Below are positions 46,245 to 56,992 of a DNA stretch of 64,000 bases, piece by piece. The number at the start of each line of letters is the position of its first letter. Position 1 is the first letter of the stretch. Below the pieces are notes generated by a model. That model searched no databases and had not been told where the DNA came from. It was given only the letters and a program-made list of their open reading frames with translations. This DNA is from Pseudo-nitzschia pungens. Taxonomy: Eukaryota; Bacillariophyta; Bacillariophyceae; Bacillariales; Bacillariaceae. The stretch lies in contig CM074761.1 of NCBI GenBank assembly GCA_037355855.1, positions 3,429,346 to 3,493,345 of the forward strand, given 5' to 3'. Position numbers and translations under genes: made by a program.

Positions 46245-47152
46245 GATGAAAAGGTTCCTTGGACGGATGGATATTGTATGGGCGTGTCAAGACGTCGTGA
46301 GAAAGAAACTCGCACAAATATTGTTCGTTCTCTACAATACTCTGAACAGAAACGAAGTCGATGATGAGGATGATTGATGATGGTATCGGAACAATTGAGC
46401 GATGCTTGTTCGTTGTTTGTTCTCGGTTACTGCACTGGATCGCAATGCTGTTCCGTACCGATGGTACTGTAATTCGAGCAAGGATGAACAACTCCTTCTA
46501 CGGAAACAAAAACTTGTGACGTACCCCGGTTGTATCTTCTGAGTTTGCGAATGTGACTTGGTTGAGTTCATTAGGAAGTAAGACTTAAGCCTTATTTTTC
46601 ATAATGGAATGATTCATTCCACTTCGACCATGGACCGGACTACCTTGACTAGATTGGTGAGGCGGCTGACAGACTTGCTCTGGGATATCCATGCGAAATG
46701 CGGAGACTCGCATGGCGTACGAGTATCTCTCACCATCGAATCAATTTGAGATCTGAAAAAATCTGGGCAAGTTTCGAAAGCTCTTTTAAGTCAGGAGTCG
46801 CAATTCCCGATCATCGATCATCGATCATCGATCATGGATCATCGATTCTTTAGGGCCGTAATTACCGTACCAGGTACAGGAACTGAACTCCTTGTACGAG
46901 ATACGAGTACTATGGAAACAGAATCTTGCTCGACAATCCGTATTATCATACTTGAATTGTTACTTGCACCTCTTCACTCTCTCTCAGTTGAGTTCTATTG
47001 ACATCAATCGGTTTCACATCTTGCGGAAATCCCAAACTTCTTCACTCTCTCAAGTAGTACGAGCACGGAACATACAAGTGCTTGTTGTTGCATACGAAGT
47101 AATAGCAACCGAATCAATACAGAATCAGTAAAGAATCAGTACAGAATCAATA
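46245..47152. other. Divergent intergenic region
   Basis: This 0.9-kb space lies between the peroxiredoxin-like gene (minus) and the La gene (plus). It holds the GATCATC tandem repeat at about 46809-46846. The La ATG is preceded by three AGAATCA copies between 47121 and 47150. No gene is seen. Confidence 0.6.
46809..46846. repeat. GATCATC 7-bp tandem repeat
   Basis: Five successive GATCATC units, one changed to GATCATG, ending in GATT. Each unit contains GATC and the run is partly self-complementary. Confidence 0.85.
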
Positions 47153-48436
47153 ATGGCAGAAGAAACCAAAGCCGAGGAAGCCACCAAGGCCGCCGAAACA
47201 ACCACGACGGAAGAAGCGAAAAAAGCAACCGAGTCCGATGCTACTGCTACTGCTGCTGCTGCTGCTGCCCTCTCGGAAGAAGACCTCAAGGCCGTGGCAG
47301 ACGTGAAGGAACGCCTGAAGTTTTTCTTCTCCGACGCCAACGTCCGCCAGGACGTCTACATTCGAAAGCTCCTCATGTCCTCCGATGACAAAGCGGTTCC
47401 CGTCGATGCCCTGCTTCGATTCAACACCATCAAGAAGCACAGCGAGAAATCCGCTGTGGTTGTCGAGGCCGCGAAGGAATTGGCCGACTCGCTGGTGGTC
47501 GACGAGACAAAGATGACCATCTCCCGGGTGGTTCCGTTCACCAAGGACATGATGGACGGCAACATTCCCAAGTCGTTGTACGTCACGAATCTGCCCGTGA
47601 ACGAGTCGAAGCGTTACGACGTCCGAGTGGACGAGATCCGTTCTCTTTTCGACAAGTACGGGGACGTGGCTATCGTGAAGCTCAAGTTTGCCGGTGGTCC
47701 CAAGCACGGAAAGCACGGAGATCCCGGACACTACGGTCCCAGCGATCGAAAAAACCGTCGAAACATCCCGATCGGAGCGGCCATGATCGAGTTTCACACA
47801 ACGGAAGACCTCGAAAAGGCCGCCGAGGCGACGCTGACCACCAAGGGAGGCGAAACGGTAGAACCGAAAGACAAAATCACGCTTCCCGAAACGGAGACCC
47901 GAAAGTCAACCACCGATCTGGAGGTCGTTCTGTTGTCGGAACACGTAGCAAAACGCAAGGAAGAAAAAGCCAAGCGAGAGACAAAGAAGCGATCCGCTCC
48001 CGAAGCCGCATCGGAACCGGAAGAAGGAAAGGAAACGCCAAGGTTCACGTTCGACTGGAAGCCCGGATGCGTTATCAAGATCAAGGGTTTGCCCAAAGAA
48101 TGCGATCGCGAAGCAATGCTCGCCGCTATCGGAAAGGCCCTCGATGTTTCGGCAGACGAGGTCAAGGCTCGCAAAATCTACGTCGACTACTCCCGGGGGC
48201 AAACAGATGGCGCCATTCGTTTCCCCGAACAGTCCGACAGTGTCGCGGATGTTGCCAAGAAGTTAAAAGATGGCGAACTGATGATTCTGGACGCAAAGGT
48301 AGAAGACGCCTCTATCCTGGAGGGAGAGGACGAGAAGAAATACTGGGGAGACTTCATCGAATTCAAAACCAAGCAAATGATCCAACGTGCCGACGAGAAA
48401 AAGCGTGGGAACAAGAGACAAAAGACGAGACAATAA
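47153..48436 (+). CDS. SSB/La: La protein (RNA polymerase III transcript chaperone)
   Basis: This is a 427-aa single-exon gene. An Ala/Thr/Glu-rich N-terminus is followed by a La motif at about residues 40-125 (VKERLKFFFSDANVRQDVYI, then IRKLLM and VPVDALLRFNTIKK). RRM1 follows at about 140-230 (KSLYVTNLPVNE, GAAMIEF), then a charged linker rich in Lys and Glu, and a second RRM-like domain at about 315-405 (CVIKIKGLPKECDREAML) that resembles the xRRM of genuine La. The C-terminus is a Lys/Arg cluster, likely a nuclear localisation signal. La binds the UUU-OH end of new polymerase III transcripts and helps tRNA precursors fold. The La motif plus two RRMs favour genuine La over the LARP families. 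Confidence 0.9.
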   Translation: MAEETKAEEATKAAETTTTEEAKKATESDATATAAAAAALSEEDLKAVADVKERLKFFFSDANVRQDVYIRKLLMSSDDKAVPVDALLRFNTIKKHSEKSAVVVEAAKELADSLVVDETKMTISRVVPFTKDMMDGNIPKSLYVTNLPVNESKRYDVRVDEIRSLFDKYGDVAIVKLKFAGGPKHGKHGDPGHYGPSDRKNRRNIPIGAAMIEFHTTEDLEKAAEATLTTKGGETVEPKDKITLPETETRKSTTDLEVVLLSEHVAKRKEEKAKRETKKRSAPEAASEPEEGKETPRFTFDWKPGCVIKIKGLPKECDREAMLAAIGKALDVSADEVKARKIYVDYSRGQTDGAIRFPEQSDSVADVAKKLKDGELMILDAKVEDASILEGEDEKKYWGDFIEFKTKQMIQRADEKKRGNKRQKTRQ

Positions 48437-49189
48437 AATATGATAATAAAATATTATATTATTGAATAGTAAAATAAAATAAAGTCCATTCAAAGTGTAA
48501 ACAGGCAAATACCAGTACACGCAGTTCAAGGGCCCCAAAAGAAAAACACTTCAAACGAAAAAATAAATAACTGCGGAAAGCTGTTTGGGTCCGAAGGATT
48601 GATTCACAACAGAATGCGACTGCGACGCTTGGATGTCCTTTCGAGATTCAACAGTGAGATGATCGTGTCGACAGTAATGTATATTTCTCGACGGCGACAA
48701 CATTACGTTTCGACGAGAAAAGCCTTCGACGAGAAAAGCCTTTGTCAAAGACATGAGTAAATCCTTTAGTCTTGTTCAGATGTACTCTAAGTTACCTATA
48801 CTATATTAGTAGATGTATATGACCAATGCAAGTCTCACTAAGAGAACTCCACAGCATACCGGACGAATCCAGAAAGTTCCGAGGATGCTGTGGCTCGCGT
48901 TGATGCTCACTCGACAAATGTACAATACTTTCTATTACGCAATGGGAGAGAGTGAAAAGAAGCAACCCTGGGAGCACATTGCTGGTGGAATCCAGAAACA
49001 GCCATTGGAAAGCAAAAGGCAGCAGAATTTGTCCACGTGTACAGTAGTAGTAGTTGCCCGTTGGCAACAAGAGATAGAGTGCATAGCAATAACAACAGTG
49101 ACACACGGAGCGTTGGAAAACGGTGCGACTACGGAGTGCGTCCATTGACACTACTGCAACATGCAAGGATATACTAGCCACAAAAAATT

Positions 49190-49230
49190 CGATTGCGATG
49201 TAATTGTAATTGCGATTGCGATTGTGATCG
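49190..49230. repeat. GATTGC-like hexamer repeat
   Basis: About six imperfect units of GATTGC/TAATTG, such as GATTGCGATTGCGATTGTGA-type runs. Confidence 0.75.
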
Positions 49231-49412
49231 CCATTCCCGAACCATCCAAACTGCTGCGAGTGGATTGCAGCCAAAGACAGAGGATACCAGTTGGAGGGGT
49301 AAGCTTGTTTTTCGATCCCTGTGTCGCTGAAAGGAGTTCTCGCAATCAAGTACACTTCTGTACGAACTCCCGAATGACCAGAAACTGTACAGTAGCAGCA
49401 GCAGACTAATCG

Positions 49413-49510
49413 GCATTCATTTGGATTGCCATTCTTCGGATCGGATTGTAGATTATCGACAGGTTTGCATTCATTTCGATTGCCACTCTTTCGATCGGAT
49501 AGTGAATAGA
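49413..49510. repeat. Imperfect tandem duplication of about 53 bp
   Basis: Two adjacent copies each contain GCATTCATTT(G/C)GATTGCCA followed by CT(T/C)...CGGATCGGAT or TCGATCGGAT. They differ at a handful of positions. Confidence 0.7.
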
Positions 49511-52500
49511 ACATTGATCCGGGACCACATTGTCCCCAGGGATGAATCGCGTGAAAGACTGTTTGCAAGTGAAACAGCTCACCAGTACAGCTTAAGTATT
49601 TGATTCGGATGGAGAAAAAGAGATGTCCTCGGTAGAAACACCGAAGAGCAACAAGAAAATCGAAGGACGGCGACAAAAGGCAAGGCAGGCCAAGTAGCTG
49701 CTCGGGATGACAGTAGCAAGGAGCCTGCGACTAAGCGCACTCTCAATGGAGTTATAGACAGAGGTCGCTCTCGCAAGGAAACAGAAACCGAAGTCACTCG
49801 CGCTCAAGCTGACGAACGAGCCGAGGAGATCGGCGTGCATCGCCCTGTTCCAAGCCTTAGCACTAGATTGTTGACCCAGGAATCATGCGAAGCCGGGCCC
49901 TTGCCGCAACTCAATGCTAGGCAGCCGAAATGAATTGATCGTATTTCTGATAGGGAAAAGGCTTGTGTCGCAAGACTAATTAATTCTGCTTTCCCTGAAG
50001 AACAGGGAGAAGTTCCGTTATTCTCACGAACGAGCAGTAGCAGAAACAAGAGGACAGCGTCGATCCCCGACAGAGCGAAGTGCGCATAAGTTAGGAACAG
50101 TCGAATCGGAGCAAGTGGACAAGCGCAGCCGGACGGGTGACGCGATTGAAATTGAGACACAAAGAAATGCCAGGATACAATACAGTAGATACAACAGCCT
50201 TGGGGATATGACCTAGCAGTATCTAGGGTACCGACGAAACAGGAAATATGATATGACTTTGCGTTATCGTCGGAACTAGAGTTGGGGCTAGACTAAGGGA
50301 CGTGCGCCTAGTACACAGAGGGAGTGTGCAATCTAGCAGTTACTTCGAGACTAAGAGTGTAAGAAACGCTGGGTATCCAGGAAAACAAGCAGCGTCGACG
50401 GAGAAATGCTGCATTGCAGCAATCAATCAGAAACGAAATAACTCTGAGGACCAGAGAGTAGCTATCATCGCAGGAACTACCAACCGAGTTTTGGGACAAA
50501 GACAATCCCGTTTAACTGCTAACGCTAGGACAAACTTTCGTCGTTTCTGACAGCGGGGACAGACTAGATTGGAATATTCCTGTCTTCGTGACGAATACCA
50601 GCGAAGGAATAGAACGCTTAGACTCATGCGCTAACACTGGTTCAACGACGGTGACAACACTGTTACCAGCGCGAGGATACTACCACTGGTGACGTTTTCC
50701 TACAGAGTCGGGGCTTGTAATTGAGTTTACCAGATCAATGTCGCACCATATTCTGCAACGACTGGAAAGGAAGGGAACCGTGATTAGACAATCAAGCAGG
50801 CACGGCTGCTGAGCCCGTCACGGGGATGCCAGTTGGAACCAGAGTAACATTACACCGATCCGAATGGGAAAGATTGTTTGATCTATTTCTATGAAGCGTC
50901 GGGGTGTTAGGGTCAAACTAGAGCACAGTATGATTCTTTCCAACCAGATCCGGGACTGAAGAAAGTATTGATTGCTCGCACACCTGTCATCCCGTTCCTT
51001 CAAAAAAGAATTGTGTCCAAATTTGGTCAACAGCAGTGATAACAAGGCATCGATGATACCCCGACAAGAAACTCGCCTACACGTCAATGCAGCTGTCCGT
51101 TATCTGCTGTTGGTGCAGCTCGTGTCGTGCTTAGACGTAATCGTGAGCAAGCTGTCCCCGGAACAGTATAACTGCCAATGTTCCACTCGGGCATTGTAGG
51201 AACGCTTGTCCGATTGTCATTGTAGATCCAAAACATGGTGCTCCTGCAACTCGTTCATTTAGTCAATCATGAGCAAGCTGTTCCCGGAACAGCACTATTC
51301 CGATAGTCTGCAGACGGGAGAAGTTCGGGCCAGCGCGCTTGCGCGTTCTTGTTAAGCAGCAACAACAGCAACAAGTTCCTCTGCAGCAAAGCGCGACGGA
51401 GCAAGTGACCTCATAAGCAATACTGAAGATCACTTGCTCTGGACTTCTCCTCCTTCCTTGAGTGACTAAGTCAGTGAAAGAAATTCCATAGACAGGAAAG
51501 CACACCCTGATCAGGCTGTTGCCAGCTAAGTCTATTTTCGTTTATCTTTTCTTTTTCCCGGCGCTCCGGAGTGTTCTCCCCTTGCCAAGGGTTCTCCGTT
51601 GCGTCGGGGTATGTCCGGGGGGATTGTTTACCATTCCTCATCGCTACAATCGATTGAATTGCTTATCGACACTACGCAACAGCGTGGTTCAAACATACGT
51701 TCTAATTTGGCCTCCACAACGCGGGCCTTTACAACAAGCGCCCAGCCAAAGTGTCCGCAGCAACCTACAACGAGTGCGCAACTATTACGAAGGGACGCAC
51801 AGTCACGGACACATTCAACTGTAAGCGGACCGTATTGTTTAAGTTACACTGTCATTTTATTCCGCACGCATGCCGCAGCGAAGCAGCAGACTACTACCAC
51901 TACACATCACCCGAAGCGCCTGGCTCTTGGAACAGCAGCTCCTGATTCGTAGATCATATATTCGAACCACGCTGCTCTTGTAATTGGACGACCGGTTCGT
52001 TCGCTTGGTGGTTGTCCCCGGAACAACAGTTCTGTATTCATCGTATCGAACATAGCAGTTTCAATACCACAATTTCGATACTGGTCTCTGGACTGAATAG
52101 TCGCCGATCGAAGATATACTTGATCGGTCATAGCAATTAGCGTCATTCGAAGTACCTGAGGCACTGCTAGGTCGTACAGTTCACTTCAGTCCTGCACGAG
52201 GCATACACTATGCGCTAGCCTAGCTGCCTGTCTCGTATCAACTTCGATGCTGCTGCTGGTTGTAATCTTTCCATTTCATCTGGTTGGCGTTCTGCCTGTG
52301 ACAGAGACAGCATGTCCCCGTGACTGGAGGATCGCCGTTATCTTTCATGCTTCACGCAACTCTGTTGCGCTTCTTCAATTGTTCCAGACTGCTGGCGTTT
52401 TACCTGTAACAAGAGCGACACTTCCCTGTAACCGGAGTGCTTGTGTCAGCCTAAGCGTCCCCGTAACTGGAACAGTACTCCTCGTAATACTTGATGCTCT

Positions 52501-52869
52501 TGGGCTTGTACAACATCTCCGTGTAATCAGAGCACCTGCAACAGGGGCAACATGTCCCCGTAATCGTGACATCGGTCCTTGCAGTACTTGAGCGTCCGAT
52601 CCGTGGCAGGGACGTGATCGGAGCACTGTTGCGCACCATCACAGCACGCCACTGGTTCTTGTCGGCAGTACAACTTCGAACGTGCAGGTTGCAAACTCTT
52701 GCAACGCTCCTTGTTGCTCTGCCTTACATTGGATAGCTCCAGTACTAGCCACATTCATAGCGTTCCATAGCATTCTATGCCATGCATGCCTTAGCCTAGC
52801 GTCCAGCACTCTGGCTGGACGCATCTTCATTCTTAGCGCTTTGCCTCCTGCCTCCTGTAGCTGTCGCTG

Positions 52870-53810
52870 CCAATATTCATTGTGAAGACAGGAGTACCAC
52901 GCCATTCTGTCTCGGCTGTCAGAAGTGGTGAAATGACTTGTCTACCGACTGCTTCTAGTCGCGTGCTGCTTCATAGCAGGGAACGCCATAACAATGCGAG
53001 TCCCCGCAATTCATACGTCGGGCACTTCTTTCATCCGCTGCCAGCAGAATTCATCGAGAAGACAGGAATAGTCTAATCCGTCCCCGCTGTCAGAAGCGGT
53101 GAATTCTCAGTCTGGTGAGACGCATTCTATCGTTGTCTTTGCTCATATTGAGCTTCAAGCTTTGGTTCCTGTTGCTTCCTGCAACCAAGCGTGTCCTGTG
53201 CGACGCGCTTTTCATTGTCACTGCTTACTGGCTCTTCGGCAGTGCTTCCATGCAAATCGCTCAGTACGATGTACTCACGGCAGGTGGGCGTCCTAGAATT
53301 CAGGTCCATTAAAGAGCGTGCGGTCAGCATTCAAGTGTTCACCATGAAGACAGGAACGGTCTAATCTGTCGCCGCTGGGAGAAGGGGTGAATTCTTGTTC
53401 TTTTGATGTCCTCAGCGAGTCTGCATGACGCGCTGTTCTTGTTCCTTTGGCAATTGTCACTGCCTACTGGCTGTTCAGCAGTGGTTTGATTGCTTCTTTC
53501 ATGCAGCAGAGCGCATGCCTTGTTTGATGGATTAATGGTCGTGCAATCCAGCGTGTACTCGCGGCAGATGGGCGTCCTGGAATACAGGTCCATCGACGAG
53601 CGCAGGATGCTGTTCTTTACTGACTCTGTTACACTCGTAACAGAGCACGTCGTAGCAGGTCCATTGCAGGGAACGCCATAACAGGCCGAGTCCCCAAAGG
53701 TCTCAGCACTTTAACACTTACGTCAGCATTCACCGTTAAGACAGGAACGGTCGAATCTGTCTCCGCTGGCTGAAACGGTGAATGCTTGTGCTTTTGTCTT
53801 TGGTCATATT
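52870..53810. repeat. Degenerate long tandem repeats, four copies of a core
   Basis: Four copies of a core begin near 52882, 53058, 53346 and 53738. Each reads roughly GAAGACAGGA, then a TCTGTC/CCGTC segment, CGCTG, then an AGAAG/TGAAA-GGTGAA(T) segment. Other parts recur in the same order: GCAGGGAACGCCATAACA at 52976 and 53666; GGGCGTCCTGGAATACAGGT at 53570 against a close copy near 53286; and CACTGCCTACTGGCTGTTCA near 53457 against a close copy near 53218. Spacing varies from about 180 to 390 bp, so the unit has decayed by insertions and deletions. Confidence 0.8.
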
Positions 53811-55950
53811 TTGTATATTTCTTATATCTACCATTGCTGAAATCCTCTATCCATGCAGGTCACGAGCTCTGTACGTCGCGCCGTACGTTGCTGCTGTCCC
53901 CTTGCTCTAGCGCCATGCGTCCGAGCTGCGTTTATCGCCTTGCTCCCGCCAATCCTCCCTAGCTGTTGTAGGCTACTCTCCTTGTCAGGGTAGCGATGTT
54001 GTCCTCTGGTTGCTGCTACTGCGCTTTCGCTGCAACTGCTCTTTTGCTACAACGACAGACATATTACATTACCACGTGATCCGAAAACCACGTCCAATCC
54101 CTCCCTGGACAGCATGCATTTCACGAAGAAGCACACCTCACCATTGCATGACTGCTACGAGACAGACAAGGTTAGAAGCGTGCAGCAGCCTTGCACCTGG
54201 AGAGTCATAACCTCACATTCGATTACTTCTTTATCAAGGCGTAGTACAAGATTTTCAGCTATTGATTTACGACAGGATGGACTACCGAGAACCAAAGGAA
54301 GAGGAATAGTAACTCGGGAATATAGGCGATTCATTGAAGACTCGCGGGTACAAAGATCGAGAGGAAATCATTCCGAGCCTTACAATCAATGCTTTGCATA
54401 GTAGTATGAACAGATTTGAGCTGGATCGCAATGGTGAAGATGCACCAATATAACTGTCCACCCAAGCGGAGGGTGATCCATTGGATCCGAAAATTGATAC
54501 CATATCCAGTAGTGAGAAATGGCGACCATAGATTGATAGTGACGCAAGGCCGATGCTGATAGACTCTCTAGGATTTTGGACGTCTCTGATAAGAAGCAAC
54601 ATTGCCCTTCCAGGAAGGTCATAACGTTGCCACCAGCACGAAGATCGGAGGTAACAAACAAGCAGTCCTACTATTGCTCCAAGATTGGCGCAGGAATCTG
54701 CGCACAAGATTGCGAGGGACGTTGGCACTCCTATTATGTATGTAGCATGAGCTGATGCTCTGAGCACTGCGCATGTACGGGATGCTAGGGCAAGATATAT
54801 AAACATAGTACAAGATGGAACGGTGGGACCTAGCAAAATCCTCAACGCTAAGAACGTAGCTAAATGCTGAAACACAGGAAGCGCAATGGAGCTGCACGAC
54901 GAACAACCAAAGAAACAAGCATTATTGTGCTACGGCATGTGCGCTGAGCACAAGCAGGAACTATACGACTGTTGTTATGTTTGAAGCAATCAAATGAGCA
55001 AAAGAAACCAAGCACTAGCATTGAAATTGATCCAAGTCAGCTATTGGAAGGAGTGTATGTCTCATACGAAAGAGAACTGTACGACCTAGGAGCATCTCGG
55101 GTACTTTGAATCAATGCTAATGCTACAGCGATCGATTGCATCTTCGATCGAGGACTGTTTAGTCCAATACCGATGGTCATCGGCACGAAACTACTAAGGC
55201 ACGTACGCCCAGCACTGTTTTATCGTTGCTACAAATGAGCTTAACAACTACGAAGTATTTCGAGGTAGTGAATTCAGTAAGGAATTGCTGTCACAGGGAC
55301 ATGCAATCTCACTTGTAGGAACAGCGTGCGATTCAAATATTGACACACGATCCCATGAAAACTAATGGAACAGTTGTTATCTTCGGGACAGTTTGATTAT
55401 GATCATGTCCAGGACGTGAACCGTGTGAACAACATGGAGCAACACCAGCTGAATCGCCACTCACCGTTGAATCGATTAGTACGCGGCCATGTGCGCTGAT
55501 CCAACTGAACCGAATGTAATTACAATCGGCTATTGTTCTTGGTATTGGGATGTGTCAAGACGGCATTGATAGGTGTATGGCAAAAGGCCCTCACTATCAT
55601 ACAGAAATTCTCACCCCCTTGCAACGATTACCCTCTGGTGTGTGATAAACTGCAATGTTTTGAGTACTTTGTTCTCTGACAAGCAGCAGCGCGGCAGATG
55701 CAAACAGTGCTTTATACTATGGCGATCCATGCAAATACCAGCAAGTTCCCTGGATTGTGGAAGGCCAAGGCGATCTGGAGATCCTGTTCATTTGTCCTGT
55801 AGACGCGACGTATTTTGAGATTTCTTTCATTTCATGGTAATGTCTTGCACCAACAAATAAGAGTAGAAGTAACTGCGACGATACTGTAAATTCTTCACTT
55901 CTGAGTTCTATTACCGGTAGTAGTTCTAGTTAGTCCAAGTACGTGTGGTA

Positions 55951-56020
55951 GTGCCCCTGTCCCTGGAGCCGCTGCCCCTATCCCTGGAACCGCCCCTGTC
56001 CCTGGCGCTGCTCTTGCTCT
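55951..56020. repeat. CCCCTG/CCCTGG-rich low-complexity stretch
   Basis: Imperfect runs of CCCTGT and CCCTGG units. A related, cleaner array occurs 130 bp downstream. Confidence 0.75.
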
Positions 56021-56150
56021 TGCAGTCGGAGCCGGAGCCTCCAGAGTCCAAGAGGCCCAACCTTAATATCCAGCCCCGAACTGAAACTGTCCTGTTTACT
56101 GTTGTTCAAAGAAATAAGAGCTATGCGCAAAGGGGTAGCTGCCCGCTCTA

Positions 56151-56212
56151 CTGCTCCTGTCCCTGTCCCTGTCCCTGCCCCTGCCCCTGCCCCTGCTCCT
56201 GTCCTTGCTCCA
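56151..56212. repeat. (CCTGYC)n hexamer array
   Basis: About ten units of CCTGTC, CCTGCC or CCTGCT in a row. Short Pro/Ala/Cys-rich ORFs over this stretch are products of the repeat. Confidence 0.9.
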
Positions 56213-56992
56213 TACAGAAGTGTAGTGAATGGAACGGCACTTCCGTGCACCTTTCATGATGACGTACCAGAAGTTAAATTTCAATCAAAACAGGCGGAGG
56301 AAGTGGCTGGCTGCTTGAGATTTTCGAATTCAATGTATGAACAAGAGAAACACAAAAAATCTTCTCTCACGACATGTACGAAAACTTAGAGCAGATAAGC
56401 CTTCATTTGTTCTATCGGAACGTGCCGTCCGTCGCTAATGGACAAGGATTGAACATGCGCATCGAAATGACGTCTGTTCTCTGTCCAAAGTCCAATGGTA
56501 TGGATAAAAAAGAAACGGAGAACCAAAGAAAAGAAAAGAAAAGAATGCTTCAATGGGACTGATGATTGGACGAAGAAGTCAATTACAGTACGAACTAATT
56601 CTTCGGTCATTCTTCGAAGGTGTTCCGAAGTCAAGAATGTAAAATGTGTCCGTTGTCCGTTTGTTCGTAGATTTTTTGGTGAACCTCCACAAGCTGCCTT
56701 CTGATTGATTTCATGTCATGTCGGTTTTGTCGAGATGGGTTTATTTTGCCTTTCTAAGAAAATACCGTTTTGCACGTGGATACGAATATTGTGTTCCGTC
56801 AATCTCATTCATGCCGTGAGAGTCACCAAGCTTTCGTCTCACTTTTACTGCAGTTGCACACCCACAAAGAGTCGTCCACGATTGATGATTCATTGAAGGA
56901 GGAGTGTTCGCCTTTCTATCAAAAATTACTACCAACACCAAACCTCTATTGAATACAGCTCTTCAAGTTCACAATTCAGATCAATTTCAAAA

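Larger units (their letters stand above)
48437..56992. other. 8.5-kb gene-empty block of decayed, repeated DNA
   Basis: No ORF in this block shows a recognisable domain, presequence or splice structure. All frames are broken by stops. The block contains simple repeats (49190-49230, 55951-56020, 56151-56212), a roughly 53-bp imperfect duplication (49413-49510), dispersed TGTCCCCGGAACA-like words (51150-52600), and degenerate copies of a longer unit (52870-53810). A stretch at about 49610-49930 is open in one frame without ATG and encodes a polar, Arg/Glu-rich sequence that could be a relic coding region. I looked for reverse transcriptase, integrase and protease signatures and recognised none, so the origin is undetermined. 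Confidence 0.6.

Noticed and set aside
54282..54875. Minus-strand ORF of 197 codons in the decayed block
   Set aside because: It has no domain or targeting signal and unlikely composition for a protein (Ser/Leu/Cys-rich runs), and it lies in sequence broken in all other frames.
48437..56992. LTR retrotransposon
   Set aside because: I found no reverse transcriptase, integrase, RNase H or protease motif in any frame, and no matching long terminal repeats by eye. A very decayed element remains possible.
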